64,000 nucleotides of DNA, from positions 99,847,782 to 99,911,781 of the forward strand of contig NC_067473.1 in NCBI RefSeq assembly GCF_947179515.1, written 5' to 3'. Below, piece by piece: positions 45,462-56,060 of this stretch. The DNA comes from Apodemus sylvaticus (taxonomy: Eukaryota; Chordata; Mammalia; Rodentia; Muridae). Position numbers and translations under genes: made by a program. Within the stretch, counting starts at the first letter, position 1; each line of letters begins with the position of its first letter. The notes below the pieces were generated by a model, which was not told where the DNA came from, did not search any database, and was given only the letters and a program-made list of their open reading frames with translations.

Positions 45462-45770
45462 GTCAGGGTGGCTCTGTGGGCAAAGTGCTTAGCCCCATAG
45501 ATGTGAGGACACACATCTCAGGTTCCCACAAAAATCCAGATGCAACAGCAGCATGAACTGTATTTGGAATGATGCTGTAGCTAGATGAGAGATAGAAACA
45601 AGAGAATCTCACAAGAGCCTGGCCTAAAAAGCATTTCATGGTAGGAGTAAAAAACACACCTTGTCTCAGACCTACACCCAAATTTGTCTTCTGATCTCTA
45701 CCCACATGCCCCAAAGGGCATGAAGAGAACTTACCCTTAAAACATAAACATGAACAAATACACAAACATA
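45462..45770 (+). mobile_element. B4/RSINE-type SINE, plus strand
   Basis: An ID/tRNA-like head (GGTGGCTCTGTGGGCAAAGTGCTTAGCC) and AGGACACACATCTCAGGTTCCCAC are followed by a decayed B1-like body with CCTTGTCTCAGACC and a TGTCTTCTGATCTCTACCCACATG end. The ID plus B1 composite order fits B4. Confidence 0.65.
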
Positions 45771-46033
45771 TGAAGACATATCATACACACAGATCTAAAT
45801 ATGGACCTAAAAAAATAAGATAGTATGACAAGAATTTTGATGACAAAAAATTGAATCATTTTTCTCAATTCCCTCTCAGATAATATTCTCATTGTGTGTG
45901 TACAATTTTGAGGGATCAAGTTGTTCTTGAAATAATTTACATTCTATACATAGTGCATCCACAATTCACACCCCCACCTAACACCTCAAAAAGAGTAGAG
46001 GGTAAGTATTTAATAGAGTGAAACACAAGAAAA

Positions 46034-46158
46034 AGCTGGGTGGTGGTGGTGCACACCTTTGACCACACCATTCCAGAGACAAGGGTGGGAGGATCTAGTC
46101 TATAAAGTGAGCTTCAGAACAACCAAGAATAGATAGAGAAATGCTGTCTCACAAAAAT
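46034..46158 (+). mobile_element. B1 SINE, plus strand, diverged
   Basis: GCTGGGTGGTGGTGGTGCACACCTTTGA, AGGGTGGGAGGATCTAG, AGTGAGCTTCAGAACAACCA and GAAATGCTGTCTCA: a complete B1 order. It ends about 120 bp upstream of the octamer of the V-kappa gene. Confidence 0.88.
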
Positions 46159-46278
46159 GTGTTTAGACGGCTCCTTTAAGACACATGTGATGCTCTAGTG
46201 AATTTCCTGCTGACACCAACTCCCTGTGGGTGAAAGAGGAGCAGGTGAGCTTTGGGCAGCAGTATACTCTGTGAGCTG

Positions 46279-46286
46279 ATTTGCAT
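46279..46286 (+). promoter_or_regulatory. V-kappa promoter octamer ATTTGCAT
   Basis: Perfect octamer 84 bp upstream of the leader ATG, with a TATA-like CCTATAAGG near 46315-46323. This is the standard B-cell V-kappa promoter layout and binds Oct-1/Oct-2. Confidence 0.92.
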
Positions 46287-46369
46287 ATGGGGTCATTATA
46301 CAACAGCCAAGGCTCCTATAAGGGCTGCTGCCAGGAGCCTAAAAAGCACCTCTCTTCCAGCTCTCAGAG

Positions 46370-46845
46370 ATGGAGACAGACACACTCCTGCTTTGGGCTC
46401 TGCTTTTCTGGGTTCCAGGTGAGGATGCAGAAAAGTGTTGGGGAGCAACTTCTGTGGCCATCATGACCTTTTATGCCTGAGGGTTCTTGGTCATTGTAAT
46501 TACTGCATATGTAATGTCTGTGTTTATCATTCCAGGCTCCAATGGTGACATTGTGCTGACCCAATCTCCAGCTTCTTTGGCTGAATCTGTAGGGCAGAGG
46601 GCCACCATCTCCTGCAGGGCCAGCCAAAGTGTCAGTGCATCTGGATATAGTTATATGCACTGGTATCAACAGAAACCAGGACAGCCACCCAAACTCCTCA
46701 TCTATCGTGCATCCAACCTAGTATCTGGGGTCCCTGCCAGGTTCAGTGGCAGTGGGTCTGGGACAGACTTCACCCTCACCACCAATCCTGTGGAGGCTGA
46801 TGATGCTGCAACCTATTACTGTCAACATAGTAAGGAGCATCCTCC
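46370..46845 (+). CDS. Immunoglobulin kappa variable gene, IGKV3 (Vk21)-like, copy 2
   Basis: Complete germline V gene. The leader exon at 46370-46418 (49 nt, METDTLLLWALLFWVP plus one base) ends at a GTGAGG donor. The intron is 117 bp with a TTTATCATTCCAG acceptor. The V exon at 46536-46845 is 310 nt. The leader ends GSNG and the mature domain begins DIVLTQSPASLAES. Cys23, a 15-residue CDR1 (RASQSVSASGYSYMH), WYQQKPGQPPKLLIY, CDR2 RASNLVS, the canonical GSGSGTDFTLT FR3 and DDAATYYCQH are present, with no stop. After V-J joining it forms the antigen-binding variable domain of a kappa light chain secreted or displayed by B cells. Perfect octamer and near-consensus RSS support function. It lies opposite in strand to the copy at 20 kb. 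The exact IMGT allele was not determined. Confidence 0.96.
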
Positions 46846-46873
46846 CACAGTGCTCTAGGGCTGAGCAAAAACC
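46846..46873 (+). promoter_or_regulatory. V-kappa recombination signal (12-RSS)
   Basis: Perfect heptamer CACAGTG (46846-46852), a 12-bp spacer (46853-46864) and nonamer GCAAAAACC (46865-46873), directly after the V exon. Target of RAG1/RAG2 for joining to a 23-RSS J-kappa. Confidence 0.96.
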
Positions 46874-47264
46874 TCCTGGGATTGCAGCTCACTGAGGCTC
46901 AGTCTCTCAGTTCTCCTTTATTCTCTGACATCCCAACACAGAGCTCAAGGCTTATGTGGAAAAATATCTAAAATATTGAAATAAGGTTTATAAGCAGATA
47001 TATATGTGTGTATCCCATTCTTGATGCTTTGTAATTTAATTATTTCCAAACAAAATATATGATTGTTTTAATTATCATTTATCATTTAAATTTTTATTAA
47101 CACATAATTATCTCTGGATTATTTTCCCTTCTCCCCTCACTCCCTGACCACATTTCTGCATATTCCCTCACCTGCAGAATCCTTCTTTGATGTTCCAGTC
47201 ACTGAGTTTACTGTCTCTATAATCCTGAAAATAGGAAAAGATAATAAATACAAATTGTGTCACT
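46874..47264. other. V-gene 3' flank, no gene
   Basis: AT-rich sequence without a recognised element. Confidence 0.6.
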
Positions 47265-47520
47265 ATAAAACAGTGTTACATGTATAGCAGAGGACTACCA
47301 GGCTAGTATTCAATCAGAGATGGTGCACCTAACCCTCAAGAGACAGGAGTCCTAGGGAGTTCAGATATCAGGTGGAGTGGAGTCATAGGGGAAGGAGACA
47401 TCCTCATGGAGACAGGATGTGGGGAGGAAGATTGGGTTGTGGAACAGACAAAAGGTGCAGGGGGTGTAGAGGAATAAAATCTGGAGTGTGCAAAAATAAA
47501 TAAATAAGTATTTTTTAAAA
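47265..47520 (+). mobile_element. L1-type 3' UTR end, plus strand
   Basis: ATGTATAGCAGAGGACTACC, GATGGTGCACCTAACCCTCAAG, AGACATCCTCATGGAGACAGG and GAGGAATAAAATCTGGAGTG, then an A-rich tail. Same family and order as 23195-23448. Confidence 0.6.
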
Positions 47521-47544
47521 AAATAGTGTTAACTAAGACATTTA

Positions 47545-47548
<4 letters not shown>

Positions 47549-47576
<28 letters not shown>
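47549..47576. repeat. (GT)n microsatellite
   Basis: Fourteen uninterrupted GT units. Confidence 0.95.
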
Positions 47577-47578
<2 letters not shown>

Positions 47579-47726
47579 TAAATGAGTGTGCAACAACCTG
47601 CAGAAGTTAGTTCTTTCTTTCCACCAGGTCCACACAGAGAATCAAAGTCAGCTCATCAGGCCTCTGTGAGCATTCTTCCTGGTACTGGGTGAAAAACCAT
47701 GCCATCCTGAGGTAATATTTCCTTAC

Positions 47727-49012
47727 TTGTTTTTTTTTCCTACATTCTTTGCTTACATTCCAAATGATTTCCCCTTTCCTGGTTCTCTCATCCCTATAAG
47801 ACCCATAAGCTCTCTTCCCTCAGCCCATTCCCAATTAAACACCTCCCACTTCTCTATCCCAGTAATCCCCTACATTGCTGCACTGAGCCTTTCCAGGACC
47901 AGGGCCCTCTCCTTCCATCTTCTTGAGAATAATTTGATATGATAATTGTGTCTTGTGTATTCAGAGCTTCTGGACTAATATTCACTTATCAGTGACTGCA
48001 TTCCATATGTGTTCTTTTGTGATTGGATAACCTATCTTAGGAAAATATTTTTCATTTTCTACCATTTGCCTAAGAATTTCATAAATTCATCTTTTAAATT
48101 GCTGAGTAGTATTCCACTGTGTAAATATACCACATTTTCTGTTTCCATTCCTCCATTGAGGGACATCTGGGTTCTTTCCAGCTTCTGGCTATTATAAATA
48201 GGGCTGCTATGAACATAGTGGAGCATGTATCCTTATTACATGCTGGAAAATCCTCTGGGGATATGCCCAGGAGTGGTATAGCAGAGTCCTTCAGAAGTGT
48301 TGTGCCCAGTTTTCTGAGGAACTGCCAGACTGATTTCCAGAGTGCTTGTACCAGCTTGCAATCCCACCAGCAGTGGAACAGTGCTCCTCTTTCTCCACAC
48401 CCTTGCCACCACCTGCTGTTTCCTGAGATTTTAATCTTAGCCATTCTGACCAGTGTGAGGTGAAAGCTCAGGGTTGTTTTGATTTGCATTTCCCAAATGA
48501 CTAATGATGTTGAGCATTTCTTAAGGTGCTTCTCAGCTATTCAAAATTCTTCAGGTGAAAATTCTTTGTTAAGCTCTGTACTCAATTTTTTAATAGAGTT
48601 ATTTGGTTTTCTGGGGTCTAACTTCTTGAGTTCTTTGTATATATTGGATACTAGCCCTCTGTCAGATGTAGGGTTGGCGAAGATCTTTTCCCAATATGTT
48701 GGTTGCCATTTTGTCCTTTTGACAATGTCCTTTGCCTTACAGAAACTGTGTAATTTTATGAGGTCCCATTTGTCAATTCTTGATTTTAGAGCATAAGCTA
48801 TTGGTGTTCTGTTCAGGAACTTTCCCCCTGTACCGATGTTTTCAAGGGTCTTCCCCAGTTTCTTTTCTATTAGTTTCAGTGTGTCTGGCTTTATATCGAG
48901 GTACTTGATCCACCTGGAGTTGAGCTTACTACAAGAGAAAAGAATGGATCAGTTTGCATTCTTCTGCATGCTGACCTCCAATTGAACCAGCACCATTTGT
49001 TGAAAAGGGTAT
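47727..49012 (-). mobile_element. L1 3' part, minus strand, split by the ERV (left piece)
   Basis: 3' UTR from about 47727, then the ORF2 C-terminal region in reverse (open 48094-48489: GCGERGALFHCWWDCKLVQALW, EEWKQKMWYIYTVEYYSAI). It stops at ..GTTGAAAAGGGTAT at 49012, where the LTR begins. The same L1 resumes at 63921. Confidence 0.93.
49007..49012. repeat. ERV target-site duplication, left copy (GGGTAT)
   Basis: Matches GGGTAT at 63921-63926. A 6-bp duplication is usual for class II (beta-type) ERVs. Confidence 0.9.
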
Positions 49013-49323
49013 TGTCGTGACCACCCTCACCAGCAAGGAATGACGCAACATAGGAAGATCTTCTTCAAGCAGTTTACTCAGGATCCCTGTACAAGCTTCT
49101 TCTGACCCCGGAGAGAATAAGCCAAGCCCTTAAATACTAATAGCTAACCAATCAGGCTTAGCCATATGGGCATTGCAGATAGACTGTATTCATGCGGAAG
49201 GCGCAAGACTCAATAGGCTTCAGCCAAATAAGGAGTTGTTTATGACAGGGAGCCCACCAGCAGGAAGGCAGAAAGCAAAAACTGGCACCATTTTAAGGGC
49301 AAGGTAGCAAACAATTCCCTACA
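49013..49323 (-). repeat. ERV 3' LTR
   Basis: 311 bp. On the minus strand it starts TGTAGGGAATTG and ends ..GGTCACGACA, with TG..CA ends. Pairs with 63609-63920. Confidence 0.95.
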
Positions 49324-49342
49324 GTTCTCCCTTTTTCTTTTT
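49324..49342 (-). promoter_or_regulatory. ERV polypurine tract
   Basis: Minus strand AAAAAGAAAAAGGGAGAAC directly before the LTR's TGTAGGG: the plus-strand DNA primer site expected at a 3' LTR boundary. Confidence 0.9.
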
Positions 49343-49591
49343 AAACATGCATTCAGGTGAGAGTAGAGGTTTGCCCATTGGGTGGACTCATGGACCTTGT
49401 TTCGATGCCCTTCTGAGCCATCAGCCCAGTGGATTTTGTCAAACCTGTCTGGTACCTTTTGCTCAGAGAAGGGTTCTGGGGTACCAGCCTGTGTGCAGTC
49501 AAACATGCTCCCCTCAAGGGCTCTCCAATCATGGGCCCCTGAGTGCAGTGCTTAGCCTCACATCCTGAACGTGGAAAGCATCTTATTAGGC

Positions 49592-49798
49592 CTACATGGC
49601 TGCCAGCCAGGCCTGGGGGGACTGTCCAGCTTCAATGGATGTGAATGCCTGTACCATCATTGCAGCCTGTCTTTGTTGGATAAACCTCATTCTGCAGATG
49701 CACCACAGGCAAACAAATGAAAGTACTATCAAAAGGATGGCAAGGGCATACTTGACCAGGATCCTGATCAGTAAAATTTTCTCCAGCGGAGGTAACAT
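49592..49798 (-). pseudogene. env: ERV env transmembrane-subunit C-terminal fragment
   Basis: A minus frame of 68 codons holds a hydrophobic membrane anchor (about residues 18-36, ALAILLIVLSFVCLWCICR) followed by a short cytoplasmic tail. Position just upstream of the polypurine tract and 3' LTR is that of a retroviral TM end. The N-terminal side is cut by the L1 insertion. Ectodomain, fusion peptide and cleavage site are absent. No functional envelope can come from it. Confidence 0.75.
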
Positions 49799-49805
49799 TA
49801 AACCC

Positions 49806-49811
49806 TGTGCT
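49806..49811. repeat. Target-site duplication of the nested L1 (TGTGCT), left
   Basis: TGTGCT here recurs directly after the A tail at 59500-59505. It is short for an L1 but placed correctly. Confidence 0.6.
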
Positions 49812-50656
49812 CTGCTTCCTGCCAGTCACGAGAGACTCTCCTCCATCTTGGTTTCAGACTCCAGAGAGATCGGACAGACTGAGGTACACAAACATAACCC
49901 AAGGCCAACATCGCGGGGGTCTAAGCCTGACGGGCGTTGGCCTGCACCCAGGCCCTGGGCTGTTCGGGGGGCCATTGGGGTGGCAACCCAGCCAGGAGTT
50001 TTTTTGCCCGCGCCGGCGCACGCCGCCATTTTGCCTATAGGACACCAGAGAGCTCTAGCAGGCAAAGCCATAACAGGCATAGCCTGAGGCTAACAAAGCG
50101 GGGGTCTAGGCCCCAACAGGCCCTGGACTGACCCCAAGAACTGGGCGGCTTGGTGGGTCATCTGTGTGTCAACCCACCCAGAAGGTTGTTAGCCCAGCAG
50201 ACTCTGCCAGCACTTTCAGGGAGCGCGAGCGCACACGCCCGCGATCCTGGCCACCTGACAGACCCAATTAACAGTCATAACCCGAGGGGAACTTTACTCT
50301 GACCTTGGCCTTCCAGGCTTCTACCTGGACCAAGGGCCTGAGCCGCCAGGCTAGCCTTGTGTGCGCCAACCCGGTTGGGAGATCGGCTGCCCAGCAGAGT
50401 GATCAGCAGGCGGAAAAGGTCCCCGCAGCATACACCATCAGCACTCCCTGAAGGTGCAAATGGGCTCCATCTGGTTCACAGACACAATCTGGGGCAAAGC
50501 ACACTAGCTCTGCAAGGGCACCCAAGAGGAAGACAGCACATCAGCAATCAGCTACAGGGGTAACCCAGCCATATAGTGTTGCAGTAATAGCCCCAGAGCC
50601 CCTCAGGAGGCCCAAACAACAGCCAGGGACAAGACCAACTAACTCCAGAGAACAAG
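49812..50656 (+). promoter_or_regulatory. L1-B 5' UTR
   Basis: GC-rich leader with CATCTTGGTTTCAGACTCC, GGCGTTGGCCTGCACCCAGG and CGCCGCCATTTTGCC blocks shared with L1-A. About 170 bp shorter because it lacks the duplicated 3' part. Confidence 0.8.
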
Positions 50657-50958
50657 ATGGCAAAGGGCAAATGCAGGAATGCTACTAACAGAAATCTAGG
50701 CAATATGGCAGCATCTGAACCACACTCTCCAACATCAGCAAGTCCTGGTTATGCCAACACACCAGAGAAACAAGATTTGGATTTAAAATCACTGATCATG
50801 ATGCTGCTAGAAGAACACAAAAAGGACATAAATGAATCTTTTAAAGAAATACAGGGGAACATGAATAAGCTAGAAACCCATATAATGGAAACAGAAAAAT
50901 CACTAAAAGAAATGCAGGAGAATAAGGCTCAAGAGATAGAAGCCAATAAAGAAGAAAC

Positions 50959-51005
<47 letters not shown>

Positions 51006-51914
51006 TAAAGAAATGCAGGAGAACTTGAGTCAAGAAGCAGAAGTCATGAAAGAGGAAACACAAAAATCTCTTAAAGAATTACAGGAAAACACAAACAAAC
51101 AAATGATGGAACTGAGCAAAACCATCCTGGATCTATAAACAGAAGTAGAAACAACTAAGAAATCACAAAGGGAGACAACTTTGGAGATACAAAAACTTGA
51201 GAAGAAATCAGGGGCCATAGATGCAAATATAAACAACAGAATACAAGAGATGGAAGAAAGAATTTCAGATGCCGAACATACCATAGAAACCATTGACTCA
51301 ACAGTCAAAAAAATGCAAAATGCAAAAAGCTTGTATCCCAGAACATCCAGGAAATCCAGGATACAATGAGAAGACCAAACCTAAGGATTATAGGTATAGA
51401 TGAGAGTGAAGATTTACAACTGAAAGGGCCAGCAAATATCTTTAACAAAATTATGGAAGAAAACTTTCCCAACTTAAAGAGAGAGATGCCTATGAATATA
51501 CAAGAAGCCTACAGAACTCCAAACAGACTGGATCTGAGCAGAAATAACTCTCGCCACATAATAATTAAAACCCCAAATGCACTAAACAAAGAAAGAATAT
51601 TAAAGGCAGTAAGAGAAAAAGGCCAAGTAACATAAAAAGGAAGACCTATCAGAATCACACCAGACTTCTCACCAGAGACCATGAAGGCAAGAAGATCCTG
51701 GGCAGATCTCATGCAGACTCTAAGAGAACACAAATGTCAGCCAAGACTACTATACCCAGCAAAACTCTCAATCACAATAGACGGAGAAAACAAGACATTC
51801 CATGACAAAACCAAATTTACACAATATCTTTCCACAAACCCAGCTCTACAAAGAATAATAGGAGGAAAACTCCAATACAAAATGGGAAACTACACCCTGG
51901 AAAAAGTAAGATAG
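50657..51914 (+). pseudogene. L1-B ORF1 with internal A43 expansion
   Basis: Start MAKGKCRNATNRNLGNMAAS at 50657, then the coiled-coil region. A 43-base A run (50961-51003) replaces the short A tract of L1-A and adds Lys codons plus a frame change. A TAA interrupts near 51137. A second break near 51310 precedes the RRM (MRRPNLRIIGIDESEDLQLK), and TAA at about 51633 interrupts the region before DFSPETMKARRSW. The C-terminal domain continues to 51914. Confidence 0.9.
50961..51003. repeat. A43 run inside L1-B ORF1
   Basis: Uninterrupted A tract between GAAACGC and CTTAAAG. L1-A has about six A at the same place. Confidence 0.95.
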
Positions 51915-51975
51915 TAACCTTCCTTCATCAAACCCAAAAGAAGATAATCACTCAAATATAAAAATACTATCAAAA

Positions 51976-54900
51976 ATGACAGGAAGTAATAATCTCTATT
52001 CCTTAATATCTCTTAACATCAATGGACTCAATTGCCCAATAAAAAGACATAGACTAACAGACTGGATAAGGAAACAGGACCCTACATTTTGCTGCATACA
52101 GGAAACACACCTAAATGTCAAAGACAAAAACTACCTTAGAGTAAAAGGCTGGAAGACAAAATTACAAGCCAATGGTCTCGGGAAACGAGCCGGAGTAGCC
52201 ATTCTAATATCAGATAAAATCGACTTTCAACCTAAAGTCATCAAAAGAGACACTGAGGGACACTTCTTGCTGGTCAAAGGAAAAATCCACCAAGAAGAAC
52301 TTTCGTTTCTGAACATCTATGCTCCAAATACAAGGGCACCCTCATTCGTAAAAGAAACTTTACTAAAGCTCAAAGCACACATTGCACCTAACACAATAAT
52401 TGTAGGGGACTTCAACACCCCACTCTCCTCAATGGACTGACCAGAAAAACAGAAACTAATCAAGGACACAGTAAAACTAATTGAAGCTTTAGACCAATTG
52501 GATTTGACTGATATTTATAGAACATTTCACCCTAAAGCAAAAGAATATACCTTTTTCTCAGCACCTCATGGTACCTTCTCCAAAATCGACCGTATAATTG
52601 GTCACAAGAAAGACCTCAACAAATATAAGAAGATAGAACTAATCCCATGCCTCCTATCTGATCACTATGGAATAAAAGTGGTCTTCAATAGCAACAGAAA
52701 CAACAGAAAACCCACATACACGTGGAAATTGAACAATACTCTACTCAATGACACCTTGGTCAAGGAAGAAATAAAGAAAGAAATTAAAGACTTTTTAGAA
52801 CACAATGAAAATGAAAACACAACATACCCAAATCTATGGGACACAATGAAAGCAGTGCTAAGAGGAAAACTCATAGCCCTGAGTGCCTCCAAAAAGAAAA
52901 TGGAGAGAGCATACATTACCAACTTAATGACACACCTGAAAGCCCTAGAACAAAAAGAAGCTATTTCACCCAGGAGGAGTAGAAGGCAGGAAATCATCAA
53001 ACTCAGGGCCGAAATCAATCAAGTAGAAACAAAGAGAACCATACAAAAAAATCAACAAAACCAGGAGCTGGTTCTTTGAGAAAATCAACAAGATAGATAA
53101 ACCCTTAGCCAGACTGACCAAAGGGCACAGAGAAAGTATCCAAATTAACAAACTTAGAAATGAAAAGGGAGACATAACAACGGAAACTGAGGAAATCCAA
53201 AAAATCATCAGATCCTACTACAAGAGCCTGTACTCAACACAACTGGAGAATCTGGAGGAAATGGACAATTTCCTTGACAGATACCAAATACCAAAATTAA
53301 ATCAGGACCAACTAGACCATCTAAACAGTCCCATAAAGCCTAAAGAAATAGAAGGAGTCATAGAAAGTCTTCCAACCAAAAAAAGCACAGGACCAGATGG
53401 TTTCAGTGCAGAATTCTACCAGACCTTCAAAGAAGAGTTAACACCAATACTCTTCAAACTATTCCACAAAATAGAAACAGAAGGAACACTACCCAATTCC
53501 TTCTACGAAGCCACAATTACGCTGATACCAAAGCCACACAAAGATCCAACAAAGAAAGAGAACTTCAGACCAATTTCCCTTATGAACATCGATGCAAAAA
53601 TACTCAATAAAATTCTTGCCAACCGAATCGAAGAACACATCAAAACGATCATCCACCATGATCAAGTAGGCTTTATCCCGGGAATGCAGGGTTGGTTCAA
53701 TATACGGAAATCCATCAATACAATCCACTACATAAACAAACTCAAAGAACAAAACCACATGGTCATTTCATTGGATGCTGAAAAAGCATTTGACAAAATT
53801 CAGCATCCTTTCATGCTTAAAGTCTTGGAGAGAACAGGAATTCAAGGCCCATACCTAAACATAGTAAAAGCAATATACAGCAAACCGGTAGCCAGCATCA
53901 AACTAAACGGAGAGAAACTTGAAGCAATCCCACTGAAATCAGGGACCAGACAAGGCTGCCCCCTTTCTCCTTATCTTTTCAATATTGTACTTGAGGTACT
54001 AGCTCGGGCAATTCGACAACATAAGGAGGTCAAAGGGATACAAATTGGAAAGGAGGAAGTCAAACTATCATTATTTGCAGACGACATGATCGTCTACCTA
54101 AGTGACCCAAAGAACTCCACTAGAGAGCTCCTACAGCTGATAAACAACTTCAGCAAAGTGGCAGGTTACAAAATCAACTCAAGCAAATCAGTGGCCTTCC
54201 TATACTCAAAGGATAAGCAAGCTGAGAAAGAAATTAGGGAAATGACCCCCTTCACAATAGCCACAAACAGTATAAAGTATCTTGGGGTGACTCTTACCAA
54301 ACATGTGAAAGATCTGTATGACAAGAACTTCAAGACTCTGAAGAAGGAAATGGAAGAAGACCTCAAAAAATGGGAAAACCTCCCATGCTCATGGATCGGC
54401 AGAATCAATATAGTTAAAATGGCCATTTTGCCTAAAGCACTATACAGATTCAATGCAATACCCATCAAAATCCCAACTCAATTCTTCACAGAGTTAGAAA
54501 GAGCAATTGTCAAATTCATCTGGAACAACAAAAAACCCAGGATAGCTAAAACTATTCTCAGCAACAAAAGGAAATCTGGGGGAATCAGTATCCCTGACCT
54601 CAAGCAATACTACAGAGCAATAGTGTTAAAAACTGCATGGTATTGGTACAGTGACAGGCAGGAGGATCAACGGAACAGGATTGAAGATCCAGAAATGAAC
54701 CCACACACCTATGGCCACTTGATTCTCGACAAAGAGGCTGAAAACATCCAATGGAAAAAAGATAGCCTTTTCAACAAATGGTGCTGGTTCAACTGGAGGT
54801 CAGCATGCAGAAGAATGAGAATTGATCCATCCTTGTCTCCTTGTACTAAGCTCAAATCCAAATGGATCAAGGACCTCCACATAAAGCCAGACACTCTGAA

Positions 54901-55800
54901 GCTAATAGAAAAGAAACTGGGGAAGACCCTTGAGGACATCGGTACAGGGAGAAAGTTTCTGAACAGAACACCAATAGCGTATGCTCTAAGAGCAAGAATT
55001 GACAAATGGGACCTCATAAGGTTACAGAGTTTCTGTAAGGCAAAGGACACCATCAAGAGGACAGATCGGCAACCAACAAATTGGGAAAAGATCTTCACCA
55101 ATCCTACATCAGATAGAGGGCTAATATCCAATATATATAAAGAACTCAAGAAGTTAGACTCCAGAAAACCGAACAACCCTATTAAAAAATGGGGTACAGA
55201 GTTAAACAAAGAATTCTCACCTGAAGAAGTTCGGATGGCGGAGAAGCATCTTAAAAAATGCTCAACTTCATTAGTCATTAGGGAAATGCAAATCAAAACA
55301 ACCCTAAGATTTCATCTTACACCAGCCAGAATGGCTAAGATTAAAAATTCAGGAGACAGCAGGTGTTGGAGAGGGTGCGGAGAAAGAGGAACACTCCTCC
55401 ACTGCTGGTGGGGTTGCAAATTGGTACAACCACTCTGGAAAGCAGTCTGGCGGTTCCTCCGAAAACTGGGCACCTCACTTCCAGAAGATCCTGCTATACC
55501 ACTCCTGGGCATATACCCAGAGGATTCCCCACCATGTAATAAGGATACATGCTCTACTATGTTCATAGCAGCCCTATTTATAATTGCCAGATGCTGGAAA
55601 GAACCCAGGTATCCCTCAACAGAAGAGTAGATACAAAAAATGTGGTATATCTACACAATGGAGTACTATTCAGCCATTAGAAACAATGAATTCATGAAAT
55701 TCTTAGGCAAATGGATGGAGCTAGAGAACATCATACTAAGTGAGGTAACCCAGACTCAAAAGGTGAATCATGGTATGCACTCACTAATAAGTGGTTATTA
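51976..55800 (+). pseudogene. L1-B ORF2 (endonuclease-RT), broken
   Basis: It starts MTGSNNLYSLISLNINGLN at 51976. Endonuclease residues N14, E43 and D145 are visible before a TGA at 52438-52440 (residue 155, where L1-A has Arg). Coding resumes to about 53079, with D205/H230 motifs in FSKIDRI and LLSDHYG. One extra A near 53046 shifts frame. From 53261 a 789-codon frame carries RT motifs (SLDAEKAFDKIQ, GTRQGCPLSPYLF, catalytic LFADDMIVYL) and the Cys-rich C-terminus (CWRGCGERGTLLHCWWGC), ending early at a TAG (55628) where related copies read Trp. Confidence 0.92.
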
Positions 55801-56060
55801 ACCTAGAAAACTGGAATACCCAAAACATAATCCACACATCAAATGAGATACAAGAAGAAAGCAGGAGTGGTCCCTGGTTCTGGAAAGACTCAGTGAAACA
55901 GTATTTGGCAAAACCAGAACGGGGAACTGGGAAGGGGTGGGAGGGAGGACAGGGGAAGAGAAGGGGGCTTACGGGACTTTCGGGTAGTGGGGGGGGGGGC
56001 TAGAAAAGGGGAAATCATTTGAAATGTAAATAAATTATATCGAATAAAGAAAAAAAAAAA

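Larger units (their letters stand above)
49812..56060 (+). mobile_element. Full-length rat L1 copy (L1-B), nested in ERV env
   Basis: 5' UTR (49812-50656), ORF1, spacer, ORF2, 3' UTR with a G-rich tract near 55988-56000 and an A tail at about 56048-56060. Very similar to L1-A but inactivated by an A43 expansion in ORF1, stops at 51137, 51632 and 52438 and a frameshift near 53046. Unlike L1-A, its RT active site is intact (FADD). Confidence 0.93.

Noticed and set aside
49013..49323. Solo LTR independent of the ERV at 59-64 kb
   Set aside because: Polypurine tract beside it, matching orientation, the same indel-adjusted length and a shared GGGTAT duplication with 63921 show that it is the partner LTR.
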